Origin: Mytilisepta virgata | Lineage: Eukaryota; Mollusca; Bivalvia; Mytilida; Mytilidae | Reading direction: 5' to 3' | DNA length: 64,000 bases | Assembly: GCA_028015205.1 (NCBI GenBank) | Contig: CM051518.1 | Location: forward strand, 56,778,372-56,842,371 | Part shown: positions 1 to 11,279 of the stretch, piece by piece | How the letters are laid out: each line of letters opens with the position of its first letter | Numbering within the stretch: position 1 is the stretch's first letter | Notes under the pieces: model-generated | Database searches by the model: none | The model's input: the letters and a program-made list of their open reading frames with translations, nothing else | Told to the model about the DNA's origin: nothing | Position numbers and translations under genes: made by a program

Positions 1-390
1 CCGCTCAAAAGTGGGAAGTTGACGATTGGAAAGTCAAAGTCATCCCGTTTGTCGTAAAGTTTTGTCTTCAACCTTCCTCTGGTGTCAATTTCGAGGTGAA
101 GGTCAAGATAAGACGCAGACTTGGCAGTGTCTGTTGTATCCGTAATTTCGAGCTCATTGGGATAAATGAGATGTAAGAAATTCCCAAAACGTGAATTGTT
201 GAGTGATAAGACATCATCTATGTAGCGGAAGCTGAAATTAAAGGTACGGGCTAATTTCTTATGTTTTTCCTTAAGAAGCCCGTCAAGGAAGTCTGCCTCA
301 TATGAGTAAAGGAACAAGTGGGCCAGTAGTGCCACACAATTAGTACCCATATGATTGCCAAATACGTAATACCGCAGTTCTTGTTTTTCT
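1..390 (-). pseudogene. Penelope-like reverse transcriptase fragment, runs off the left edge
   Basis: On the minus strand one frame reads without a stop for about 120 codons from roughly 360 to the window edge. It holds an MGTNC block, then LFLYSYEADF, then the catalytic block FRYIDDVLSLNN, followed by YLDLHLEIDTRGRLKTKLYD. The order MGT...YxDD...YLDLxLE is that of RT palm motifs in Penelope-like elements, as I know the family; the clade assignment is tentative. Codons just upstream (to about 390) look related but the open frame cannot be tied to a start. The 5' part is missing and the C-terminal part lies outside the window. The same family recurs at 51310-52035, also on the minus strand. 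No host function is implied. Confidence 0.75.
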
Positions 391-1133
391 TGATATTTTC
401 TGATACAATGGTTCGATTATAAATGTTAATTGACCATGACAATAACTGATTTGATTCAGTGGGTCTGGTCGTGTAACCTTCATAATAAGCAACAGAACAG
501 GCCTACATGAATAAATAAATAGGCCACGAAAACACCTGTGTCAAAAATTTTCTTAGGTCTCTAAAAACTCAAAATGAAAAGACATTCATTGAAATCACAG
601 CAACATGGCTTGGAACATTTCCAATGTAGCGACATATAACATGTTTATAAACTAAAAGCTTCAGTGGTTAAACTATGACTCGGAAACAATAAAATTAATA
701 AGTATTTCTTTAAATACGTTTGCAAGCAATATGAGTCAAGCCATTACATTCTTTCTCAAGTAGTGTATCGCTAGTTAACTACAATGAGCTGAGCAAATAA
801 CACAGAAAAATAGATGCTGGTTATGCGTCGATAGATAACATAAACCGAGCTGTCTGACCAATAATGATGAACACAATCCCACACCTCAAGACTAGTACAC
901 ATTCTATTGAAATATTAGTCTATGAAACAAGAGTAAATAAGTGTTGTATTAATAGATTCAGCATGTCAAAAATATTAGTTTTTATTAAATTTCTTTATTT
1001 CAGAGATTTACTCTTATTTTACAAGAAAACTGAGTAAAAATGCAAATGCTGTTATAGTTTCGGTCGAGTGAGTTTTTTTATAGCTGTGTGGTGTTTGTTT
1101 CAACATATTTTTATTTGTTACTTTATACAAATT
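391..1133. other. Intergenic, nothing recognised
   Basis: AT-rich DNA with no convincing coding frame, RNA gene or repeat structure that I could see. Confidence 0.6.
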
Positions 1134-1244
1134 AAGAATCTAACACCGTATGCAACCCGAGGGTAAGATTTTATCGTTCTCCAACGAGGCTCCGCCGAGT
1201 TAGAGAACGATCAATCTTACCCTAGGGTGTCTGAGATTTCTTTA
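1134..1244. mobile_element. Hairpin MITE-like element, copy 1
   Basis: The core is an imperfect inverted repeat: 1160-1181 (GGGTAAGATT, then ATCGTTCTC) pairs with 1203-1223 (GAGAACGAT, then AATCTTACCC). The loop, CCAACGAGGCTCCGCCGAGT, can itself pair. Outside the core, AGAATCT on the left faces AGATTTCTT on the right. A second, diverged element with the same ends lies at 38871-38988. No target duplication was found. Confidence 0.5.
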
Positions 1245-2841
1245 TTTTGCACAAGCATAACCGATGTTTGATTCTTTTTCTCACTTTGTTTGCGATAGAA
1301 ATAGCGTGGAGACTGACATTGATCAGCTGTTCGTGACGCAACACTATGTGCACGAATATGTCGTATCACACAGGTAAATGAACGATGCGCCCAGTGAAAT
1401 AGGATTTGAAAAACGAAGTTGAAAAGCAAATTCTAGGTTTTAACAATTATTTTTAAAGATAACATTTTATAACACAAAATTTTTAATTCATCAAAACAAT
1501 GAACTATGGCTAAAAACATTTGAATAACACAGTTATATTGACGGTCAAGGTCAGTACTTTAAATTTTCGCTGTCGTCCTTGGGAGAGGAGAAATGAATGT
1601 TCAAGTTGAAAGTGCCTCCAATGACCGTAGATTCATAGAAAACGGAATTGAGAAAGCCATATGGAGTATGAAGTAAGAGGATATAGGTATATTTGCATAT
1701 TAGTCATTACACGCCGCGATACTTTGGTGATAGTTTTTTACGGGAAACCGCACGTGTTTTGTCTCAACCGGCAAAAATTGGGATTGTCATGTCCCAAAAG
1801 TGAGAAATTTGTCTTCAACGATTTTTCAGGAATGTCTGAATATTATCTTTCAAGTGAACTCGAAATTTAAGATGCCATTGACATATCAACCTCGGCTCCG
1901 TACTGGGATTTATACCTGCATAAGCAAAAGATTGAAATTTAGCTTATTTAAAACGTGATAATTTGAACGTTCTTATCTTGATTTTTTCATTTCCACGTAG
2001 AATCATTCCAACGCTATACGAATATGTTATCGATATTTTACATTTCATTCACTAGTGTAATGTTAGCTATATTTATAGCGATATCATAAATAGGACAAAG
2101 TTACTTGGTCAGAGTAAAGTTTAACATTGCACCGTTTCAAAAATATCCGTGCAACTACGGAATAGAGCTCTGAATTCTGGTCTTCAGTATCTTTTTTGTA
2201 TTGGTTTCCTGGCACCAATCTTGACCATCGAAGAATGTTATCTCTTAAGTTTACAATTTGATTGACTGCTATAAAGTTGAGATAGTTTCCGTTTGGTTTC
2301 TGGTCTTAAAGGATTTAATTTCCAAATGAACAAAGGTCTTCAGAAGATTTTTTACATTGCCATTGTGACCCATGGGGTTAATAATAAAAGCTATGCTTCA
2401 CCTGATGTCACTTCAGGTTTTGAGAAAAAATTTCATTGCAAGTTCTGCTTTTTGTGTTTTGTTCTGTCTTATGGTCATCGTTTTGCATTTTGTATTTTAT
2501 TTTTTTTTCTGGCGTAGACCAAATTTACGTGCAGCACAAATTTTTGAACTAAAATGTTGCAAAAATGGAGAAATCCCTATTTTTTACCAAATCTCTAAAA
2601 TGAAGAATTTGGGACGAATTTTCATTTTTTGCAAAATTAAGCGGCAAAATGTTTTTTCTTAAAATTTATAAAGTCCGAAAATCGGAGCGACGAAATCCAA
2701 AGAACTAAAAATCAATTTGATTTTGCCTCAAGTATTTAATAAAGAAACAAAAACATAAAACACAAAAACAAACACACTAGTGAGAAAAATCTACACATTT
2801 ACGGAATTATAGGGCTATCCATCGTTATATTTCCATTTCAG
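1245..2841. other. Intergenic or upstream intron of the esterase gene
   Basis: No coding frame matches the missing N-terminal part of the esterase; in particular no HGGG-coding segment was seen. The tract ends in a pyrimidine-rich acceptor (TTTCCATTTCAG) at 2841, so at least its right part is intron. Confidence 0.55.
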
Positions 2842-2963
2842 ATACCGATTAGCTCCAGAAAACAAATTTCCTGCTGCATTCGACGACGTCTACGCAGCAA
2901 CAAAATATTTTTTAAAGAATGCATCAAAATACAATGTAATACCAGAGAAAATCGGGATTGCTG
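2842..2963 (+). CDS. Arylacetamide deacetylase-like esterase, penultimate exon
   Basis: This 122-nt exon encodes a segment starting YRLAPENKFPAAFDDVYAAT and ending at IGIAG, the strand-helix stretch just before the nucleophile elbow in hormone-sensitive-lipase/AADAC-family alpha/beta hydrolases. The YRLAPE block is a hallmark of that family. It is bounded by an acceptor AG at 2840-2841 and a donor GTAAGT at 2964. The first base completes a codon begun in an upstream exon. The last base G joins GA of the next exon to make the first Gly of GDSAGG, so the junction reads through without a break. Upstream exons (membrane anchor and HGGG oxyanion loop) were not found in the 2.8 kb to the left and probably lie outside the window. 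Confidence 0.88.
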
Positions 2964-4629
2964 GTAAGTTCATTAATTGGTAATAGTGATTAAGGTATTT
3001 TTTCCAGCAGAAAATATAGAGAGAGTGTGGCTACTATTAAAAACACACAAACAAAAACCATACAAGTATAGAAGAAAATCTGGACCAAAAGAGTTTTCAT
3101 TGAGCAAAATGCAAAAGGGTCATTTGATCGTTTACTGGCGACGTTAGGTTTTACATTTAATGTTGGCTAATTATAAATGATGTACTTTGGTTTCAAACTA
3201 CACTACAGAATTGCAGCAGTAATTGATGCCGTTCTATTAGTCCGAGAACCCCTGTTAACAGAACGGGTTTTTCGCAGTTTAGAAACTTTAGTTTCTGTGC
3301 TGTCTTGTTCTAGTTTTGTTTAGTTTATTATACGTTTTTTTTTATTATTTTAGTTATACATGTATCCTTGTGGCGTTTGTTTGTTGTGTTCCATTCTCCT
3401 GACTTTGTCTTTTCCTTGGACTTAGTATTTGTGGACTTTTCCCAATGTTTTGTCGCTTCGGTATTTTTTTGCCGATATTTAAGTATTGTCTTAATCATCC
3501 ATTTGCTGCCGGATGACATTTTATTAAATTCTAAATAAAAACAATTTAACTTACCTAATTCGTCCAATCCTGTTTTCAAGGGAAACAAACATTTGATCTA
3601 TTGAATTTTCAGTGTACAAGGGAGATATCTCTTCTTGTGAATTTTTTTCATAAACATTCTGTGATAACAATTCTGATGCCCAAGGTTAGGCATTAGACCA
3701 ACTATACACGAAGTGAATGAAAAATATTTGAAATAATGGATTTATAATTTTTTAGAGTGTCATGGGTTATAATTAAAACATTTTTAATTCAATGTATTTT
3801 CAAATTCCAAGTGACTTTTATATTGGAAATTCTCATTCAGAATATTTTATTTATTCATACCTTTTCTTTTGTTTACTTACCGTATTCCAGTCCTTCAATA
3901 TATGGAAAAAAATGTGAAGTGACACCACTGTGTCTTTTTTCAAAAAGTCCGTCCGTCATACTTTCTTTTGACCTAAAATCCTCGTTTATTTTTAACTGCA
4001 TGCATTTAATTTCTAACAGTATTGTCACACGCTGTATGTAGATGCTAATAAGGTGTTGGAATTTTGTTTTTCAAAACTTGGATTTTTTAACAATTGGGAC
4101 CCAAAAGGGTAAAATTTAGAAAAATGTGAATATAACCTTGTGATCTTAACTCCTCTTTTATTTTTTATGTTATGCATTTCATTTTCTAAAGTATTGATTT
4201 TCAAAATTTTGCGCCCATTATTCAAAAACATGATTAAGAAAGTAGTGCACAGGGATATAACGTGTTTGGAGTGCATGGATAGCTGTCGTTTCCGACAACT
4301 ATCTAGTTTTTGGCTTAGAAAAGGATTGGCCATATAATAAAGGTTTGTCCATCTGAGTTTTATTTTTTATTCATTCACTTCTCGTGCCATTCATACATAT
4401 CTGAGTTTTTTTTAATAAATCTATTTTGTTTCGCACGTAAAAATACAATTTAATGGACCGACAAAAACTGCGTCCGATATCTGGTTATTTTGAAGTCAAT
4501 GATTTATCAAACAACAAGAAAGCATTTGCTCAGTTAGAATTGATTCAAGAGCTATTGAATCCTCGTACATGTATATGATAAACGCAAAAATTAATTTATT
4601 AGTAATATTAACAAATATTTCATTTTTAG
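2964..4629 (+). other. Intron between the two esterase exons (1,666 bp)
   Basis: It starts GTAAGT and ends TTTTTAG, so it follows the GT-AG rule. It contains a dispersed repeat near 3305-3470. Several short open frames within it have no recognisable product and cross no splice site. Confidence 0.85.
3305..3470 (+). repeat. Dispersed repeat inside the esterase intron
   Basis: The segment contains TTTAGTTTATTATACG, then GGCGTTTGTTTGTTGTG, then GACTTTGTCTT and GGACTTTTCCCA. The same blocks in the same order occur in reverse complement at about 51030-51135, and a weaker relative lies near 42650-42775. The family is scattered across the window in both orientations. No target duplication was visible. 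Confidence 0.6.
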
Positions 4630-5288
4630 GAGATAGTGCCGGCGGGAACTTGGCAATGGCAGTTGCCTTAAAGTTAGCCCAAGAAAAAGAAAATGGACTA
4701 CCAAGCTTAGCATTTGAAGTACTTATATACCCCTGCTTGCAAGCATTCGACTTCAATCTAGCATCATATCGGGAGAATAACACGGCTAGAAATACCCATT
4801 GTGCGGTAACAAGAAATGCGATGATTTTTTTTTATAATTTGTATGCATTTGGTAATTATAAAAATTTCATGGCTTTTGCCAATAATAAACATATTACACC
4901 AGAAATAAAGAAGAAATATAGAGATCGCGTTGACCCAAGTCTGCTACAAGGTAGATATAGAATTGAACCAAACGACGACGAAAATACTGATAATATTGAG
5001 TTAGCCAGTCAGATTGCAGAGATAATTTTAAATCCATATTTTTCGCCATTAATGGTTTCCAATGAACTTCTTGGAAAATTACCACATACTTATTTACTCA
5101 CGTGCGAATATGACCCTCTTCGAGATGAAGGGTTAATTTTGAATGAGAGAATGAATAAAATTCATCATCCAATAGAACATTTTCATTTGCCGGGCTCAGA
5201 GCATGGTTTTCTTTTGTTTCCCTATTACAGCGAGTATAACAAATCCTTGGATAATATTGCATTGTTTGTGCAAAAGATTACAAGTTGA
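4630..5288 (+). CDS. Arylacetamide deacetylase-like esterase, terminal exon
   Basis: This exon encodes the catalytic C-terminal half of an AADAC/neutral cholesterol ester hydrolase-type enzyme, a family of serine ester hydrolases usually anchored in the ER with a lumenal active site. The nucleophile elbow GDSAGGN is the first block; its first Gly codon is completed across the splice site. LIYPCLQAFDFNLASY follows. The acid sits in CEYDPLRDEG and the base in GSEHGF, near the C-terminus, so Ser, Asp and His are all present. The frame ends in TGA at 5286-5288. The ATG at 4569 lies in the intron and is not a start; the exon begins after the AG at 4628-4629. The length from the elbow to the end, about 219 residues, fits the family. 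Substrate cannot be told from sequence. The gene appears intact over the part seen. Confidence 0.92.
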
Positions 5289-6396
5289 CTGAGTCTTAAT
5301 TTTTTAATATTTCGCATTTAAACGGAGCAAATTGCTAGGTAAAGTCAATTATTCTGACATATATATAAATATTTGTATTCGCTTGTACGGATGTTGAAAA
5401 AAAAAGCAATATGACATCGTACTTTTTACTGTAAAGTTGTTTGTATGCGTATAGATTTAAGATGTACCCCTTTTAACTCGCTGTTCCTCTAAATCATTTA
5501 ATTTTAAAATGCCATATAAATATGTACTACAATATCAATGATTTGTTTTATTCATGTTTTGCCTTATTCATGTGTTTATGATTAAAGCCTGTTGTTTTAT
5601 AATATGCTGTTGACGTGGCCAGCAGTAACCCTTTCCGGTATCACGATTCTGACTCTAATGTTATAATTTTAAGCAAGTTTTTTCCCTTGTTTTACTTAAT
5701 TCTGTTTCCTGCGAACGAAATTTGTTCTAGCTTTAGTATGTAGCACAATATGGCCATATTCGCTTTAACAAATAAATTCACTTCGGATGCATAATGGCTG
5801 CTCCCATTAAACAAAGACTTTTCCAAATGACCCATATACGTAGAAAATGGATACGCACCTATAGCTCTCGCTGCGCTCGCTATAATGTCTATTCGTTATA
5901 GTAGATACGAAATGGTTTTGAAATACCCAAGTTATAATGTATATAAGAAGACGGGAGTCTGATTAATCAGTATTTTCAGCTAGATTTTGGTTACAGTTTG
6001 CATTCTGAAAACAATACTTTTATATCTTATTTGATTGTCGTTTCCATGTGAAGACGTCTGTTTTGTGCATATTTTTATTTTATTAATTTGGCCATTTCAA
6101 TTGGTTTTGGATTTTTGTGATAATTGCTGAAAAACCACCAAAGGAATTATATTACCGCTTTTAGTGCTTGTCTTCGTGTAAGCAGGTTCTCTTTATTAGA
6201 GTCTATACAAGTACTATATTCTGATATGTTTGATCTTGTGTGATATTGCATATCATATCTCTCTCTATCTCTCCCACACAATTTCTGCAAGAATTATTTT
6301 CGAATATTCAAAGTAAACAATAATGTAACATGATCTGGACACAAAAATACAGGATTTATACTGCCAAGTTGTATATAGAATATGTGTACATTGTCC
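5289..6396. other. Esterase 3' flank and intergenic
   Basis: Candidate polyadenylation signals are ATTAAA at 5581 and AATAAA at 5771; which one is used cannot be told from sequence. Nothing else was recognised up to the LINE-derived repeat. Confidence 0.5.
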
Positions 6397-6949
6397 CGGA
6401 AATATGATGACATTACATTGCACAAACATAAAAGATATTCTGACTGAATATTTATCAATGAAATCGCGATATTGACTGGTTCCGATCATAGTCTTAGCAG
6501 AATAAGGCTGTTTAACGTGTTCAAATATAAGTACATATTTATATATGGTTCCTTTCTTATTTTCCATTTGGTGAAATTGTTTTAATCTTGAAAGAAAAAT
6601 ATAATTCAAATTATGCAATTAAGAAATATACTCTACCATTGTATGTCGTAGAATACAATCAAATATTTATGAAGTCTTGCTAACTGTCCCGAGTATGTCA
6701 CTAGTGTACATTTTTCGAACGTGTATTTATTCAATATTGTTTGTTTCAAAGAAGAGTTATAACGCTCAGCATGTAACTGTAAGAGGTGAAATAAGTGCTC
6801 AATTTTATATATTCAACGATCATATAAAGTTTTTACTTACCATAATTGTTATTGATGCCTTCGTTGAAAAATTGCTTTGTTTACAGCAATAAAATCAAAA
6901 TCGTGTCTATGTATGAAAGAGATAAACTCCTACACGAAAAACGTTCAAG

Positions 6950-6997
<48 letters not shown>

Positions 6998-7983
6998 TGA
7001 CAAACCGTAAAAGGTACAACGGTATACAGATAGTAAAATCTTATTACAAGTAGTAAGGAAAAAATAATAATAACAGTAAAATTATATACAGAATACGTAT
7101 TAAAGAGTTATATATTAGTAGTAAGCCAGGAGAACAAACACTAAAGTTAATATAGCGGATAAATTTACATAGTTTTAATTTTGATTTCTTTTTGAGGTTT
7201 AAAAGCACACTCATTTTCGGGATATTTGGATTTATGTAGTATTTTGTGTCATTAAATGTTTTTTCCATTTTTAGACATTGATTTACATTTAAGTAGAAAG
7301 TGAAATTCGTCTCCCAAATCACTTAAATTACATAAACAACAAATTATGTTCTCTATGGGTATAGTATTCCACCGAATCGTTTCAATTGGAAATTTATGAT
7401 TGTTAAGTCTAAATCTACAAAATGTGTACAAATCTTTACTTTCTAGCATTTCAACGTATTTCTCAAATTAAAACTTTTCTTATGATATATTAATGTATTT
7501 TGTATTTCAGTATTCCATTTTTTATTTAAACTGGTCTTGAAGACATGTTTTAATATAGCATTTCAACCACTGTTCACTCAAAAAGTGTCAGTGTCTCCAT
7601 ATATATGATACATTGTGTACACCACATTCATTCATTTAACATTTTCCATATACTAATACTTCAACCAATTTGATTCATTTGATAAGTCAAGAAGTAGTTT
7701 ATATGACAAATAGATAGTTTTGAATGTTTTCCAGATATTAGTCAAGCCCAGAACGAAAACATTCGTTCTTTTATATCTAAATACGGTACCACCCAAGTTC
7801 TCCATTCACACAACTAGGCGTAGAGGACTTAAAATAAAGCAGTAATTTGTAAAATCTAAGGTGAGCCTTTTCTAATACAAGTATATCACATGGAAAGTAT
7901 TCAGAGGTTTTTCCATTATATGATAAACTTGATATTATTAAACATTTTACATATAATTTGATAAATATTTCCATTGATATTTG
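6397..7983 (-). mobile_element. 5'-deleted LINE 3' part, duplicated copy A
   Basis: Minus-strand coding remnants of a non-LTR retrotransposon. Near 7780-7930 the frame runs SYNGKTSEYFPC straight into LEKAHLRFYKLLL. The first is the RT block that normally precedes GVRQGE; the second belongs to the far C-terminal domain, so the middle of the RT is deleted. At 7252-7449 are FCRFRLNNHKF and the terminal cysteine-histidine motif CCLCNLSDLGDEFHFLLKC. KYYINPNIPKMSVLL follows near 7200, as at the end of such proteins. A (TA)n run lies at 6951-6995. The segment matches copy B at a steady offset of about 1,855 bp, with compensating indels: A keeps about 150 bp near 7110-7260 that B lacks. The clade is not determined. 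Confidence 0.8.
6951..6995. repeat. (TA)n microsatellite
   Basis: An uninterrupted TA run of about 45 bp within copy A. The equivalent run in copy B (8955-8981) is shorter, showing length change since duplication. Confidence 0.97.
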
Positions 7984-8251
7984 TCTTTGAAGATGAAAAT
8001 TGATGTACATATAGAGATAGTAAGCCTTTGTCCAGAGTTATCCTTTCTTACCAATTATAGTAGAATTCTTAGAGGAAATACAGTGAATAATATTCTCATA
8101 TGCTATGTATTTTTATTCATTTAAACTGACACATTCAGGAAATTTCTGAATCTTCTCAATACATTTATTAGTTTTAAAAAATCAGACTATAATGGTTGCG
8201 CTACGAATTACTAAAATAACTATATAGACAACGGATACATTAAGAGGTTGT
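7984..8251. other. Spacer between LINE copies A and B
   Basis: 268 bp with no match to either copy and no recognised feature. Confidence 0.6.
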
Positions 8252-8954
8252 CGGAAATATGACGACATTACATTGCACAAACATAAAAGATATTCTGACT
8301 GAATATTTCTCAATAAAATCGCGATATAGACTGGTTCCCATCATATTCTTAGCAGAATTAGGCTGTTTAACGTGTTCGAATGTAAGTACATATTTATATA
8401 TTGTTCCTCTCTTATTTTCCATTTGTTGAAATTGTTTTAATCTTGAAAGAAAAATATAATTCAAATTATGCAATTAAGAAATATACTCTACCATTCTATG
8501 TCGTAGAATACAATCAGATATCTATGAGGTCATGGTAACTGTCTCGAGTATGTCACTAGTGATACATTTGTCGTGTATTTATTCAATATTTTTTGTTTAG
8601 AAGAAGAGTCCTCTGCATGTAACTGTAAGAGATGAAATAGCTGCTAGTTTTATATATTCAACGATCATATCATGTTTTTACGTACCTTTAATATTACGGT
8701 AGGTGCTTATTTATTGGCTCGCGTTGGAAGAAAAAAATTGTATGGCTTTACTAATTATCACTCAATATTTGTGTCTTTGAGTAAATTCATTTCCCATCCA
8801 TGGTCTCGTTCCATTTTTGGTCACATTAAAAGCTGATTAACAGATATATTTGTTATTGATGCCTTTGTTGAAAAATTGCTTTTTTTACAGCAATAAAATC
8901 AAGATCGTGTCTATGTATGATAGATATAAACTCCTACACGAAAAACGTTCAAGC

Positions 8955-8985
<31 letters not shown>

Positions 8986-9841
8986 TCTGACAAACCGTAA
9001 AAGGTACAACGGTATACAGATAGTAAAATCTTATTACAAGTAGTAAGGAAAAAATAATAATAACAGTAAAATTATATACAAAATACGTATTAAAGAGTTA
9101 TATATGTCATTACATGTCTTTCTATTTTCAGACATTAATTTACATTTAAGTAGAAAGTGAAATTCGTCTCTCAAATCATTTAAATTACATAAACAACAAA
9201 TTCTGTTGTCTATGGGTATATTATTCCACCGAATCGTTTGAATTGGAAATTTATGGTTGTTAAGTCTAAATCTACAAAATGTGTACAAATCTTTACTTTC
9301 TAGCATTTCAACGTATTTCTCAAATTAAAACTTTTCTTACGATATATTAATGTATTTTGTATTTCAGTATTCCATTTGTTGTTTAAACTGGTCTTAAAGA
9401 CATGTTTTAATATAACAATACAACCACTGTTCACTCAAAAAGTGTCAGTGTCTCTATATATATGATACATTGTGTACACCACATTCATTCATTTAGCATT
9501 TCCAATATACTAGTACTTCAACTAATTTGATGTCTGATAAGTCAAGGAGTAGTTTATATGACAAATAGATAGTTTTGAATGTTTTCCAGATATTAGTCAA
9601 GCCCAGAACGAAATCATTCGTTCTTTTATATCTAAATACGGTACCACCCAAATTCTCCATTAATCACATAACTAGTCGTAGAGGACGTAAAATAAAGCAG
9701 TAATTTGTAAAATCTAAGGCGAGCCTTTTCTAATACTAGTATATCACATGGAAAGTATTCAGAGGTTTTTCCATTATACGATAGACTTGATATTATTAAA
9801 CATGTTACATATAATTTGATACATTTTTCCATTGATATTTG
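8252..9841 (-). mobile_element. LINE 3' part, duplicated copy B
   Basis: Direct repeat of copy A. The same deleted junction (SYNGKTSEYFPC directly followed by LVLEKARLRFYKLLL) is at about 9680-9790. The terminal motif CCLCNLNDLRDEFHFLLKC is at about 9120-9230. B carries about 130 bp near 8700-8840 that A lacks and misses the KYYINPNIPK segment. Sharing the internal RT deletion shows that A and B come from one already defective element, not from two insertions. A (TA)n run is at 8955-8981. Confidence 0.8.
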
Positions 9842-10080
9842 ATAAAAGTATCTTATACCACAATGCATCACGCAGAACAGTTCCGAAAGCCTTTTCTAAA
9901 TCAATAAACTCACAGAATATTGTTTTCCTTTTCATCTTTAAAAGTTAAAAAAAGGGTGAAGGGGGAATATACAATCTATTGTGGAATAACCTTTCCTGAA
10001 ACCAAACTGGTTCTAATTTAAAAGGGTCTCATCTTCTATTAGCCTTGAAAAAATACCTTCCACCACCACCTGTCTAAATA
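9842..10080 (-). pseudogene. LINE RT finger/palm remnant upstream of copy B
   Basis: Minus-strand frames contain FGFRKGYSTIDCIF (near 9980-10020) and FIDLEKAFGTVLRDALWYK (near 9850-9910). These are the blocks that precede and include RT motif A in non-LTR elements. A frameshift and stops separate them. They lie directly upstream, in minus-strand sense, of copy B, so B is the longer relic of the original element. The Asp of motif A (FID) is still present. Confidence 0.78.
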
Positions 10081-10099
10081 AACAACAAAATGGATAACA

Positions 10100-10290
10100 G
10101 CTTATGTCAACAATGACATACCAATCAATCAAAGCAACCCAACTGTCAAAACGTCGGACAAAAATAAGAGAATATAAAACACAAACATGAACACAACAGA
10201 GTCAGGATAGTCTGACTTGGTACAGACACTTAACAGTGGTGGGGTTAAACCGGTTTTATGGATACACAAACCCCCTTATCTATCCTGACA
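10100..10290 (+). repeat. Dispersed repeat (SINE-like in spread), copy 1
   Basis: Contains CAACTGTCAAAACGTCGGAC, then CTGACTTGGTACAGACA, then GGTGGGGTTAAACCGGTTTT. A diverged relative with TTGGTACAGGCA and GGTGGATTAAACCTGGTTTT lies at 40085-40255. From memory this is a common mussel repeat; no search was possible. Confidence 0.6.
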
Positions 10291-11279
10291 CTATGGTGTA
10301 TAAAAAAAACACTAGAAAAACCAAAAACAGTATGATTATCAACAAGTTGGACGTTTTCTAGAACTGAAAATTAAGAGTGGACGGTACATAATTTTGATAA
10401 CATGGTAAGAATGTGCTCGTTTTAACTGTAAAACTAGCTAAGATATTAAAGCTACAGGTCGGATACTGTCGCTCTACTAAAGGAAAAAATCTAAAATAAC
10501 ACTCCCATAAAGGGTTAAATCTCGTTATAAAGTTAGATAGAAATCGGCAGTATTCATGAGAGGCTAGTATGAATCTAAAGTCTTCAAGCCATTGGGAGAA
10601 AGAACAATCTTTACAGAATTGCATATAATTTCATATTTATGGCCCTTACTGTGAGAAGATCTTAAGTAACTGCCATCTTAAGATATGAAGTAAACTCCGA
10701 CACTGTTCAGTATCTTTAACAAATCAGACTGTCCAGACTGTAGGTTGTTTTTGTGTTTGGTTTGTGCACTTTTCTGAAGTTTTTTTCTGTGTTTTGTGAA
10801 ATGGATGGCGTTAATTGATTAGTATGTCACAGTTGCACTTTCCTTTTATCCGTCTTAATTATAATTCATAATGCAAAGAATATATTGACGGATGTACATG
10901 TGGCAAATTGAACACCCATTTTGATAATTTGTGTGTAATTACATGACAACGCATATTAGTGCAAACAAAAGCAAAAAACACAAAAAAACCTCACAAACTG
11001 TCGAAAGTTAACCAACGTGTTATTCCGTTCAAAAACTTTAATTGCATATTCAGTATTGGTCAAAAAGATTGGTCAAGGATTTGTAGAAGCATAGTGTTAA
11101 ATTGTGAAAAAAATTTCAATTGAAATAAACTGTTTCATTCGATTTCATATTGACGCATTTTGTCACAAGCCGTGATGATATGTTTTAAGACAGATTTTCA
11201 TATTTTAGCCGCTTGGTCATTACTTTAATGTTTTTTTTTATTGTTATTTAGTTCTGTATAGTTTTATTTATAATTTCAG
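10291..11279. other. Probable 5' flank or intron of GPCR paralogue 1
   Basis: No coding frame is recognised. The tract ends in the pyrimidine-rich acceptor TTTATAATTTCAG at 11279. The exon holding the start codon was not identified here. Confidence 0.5.

Noticed and set aside
7984..8251. Spacer as part of a simple tandem duplication unit
   Set aside because: The sequence following copy B does not match the spacer, so the duplication is not a plain head-to-tail tandem of one 1,855-bp unit.
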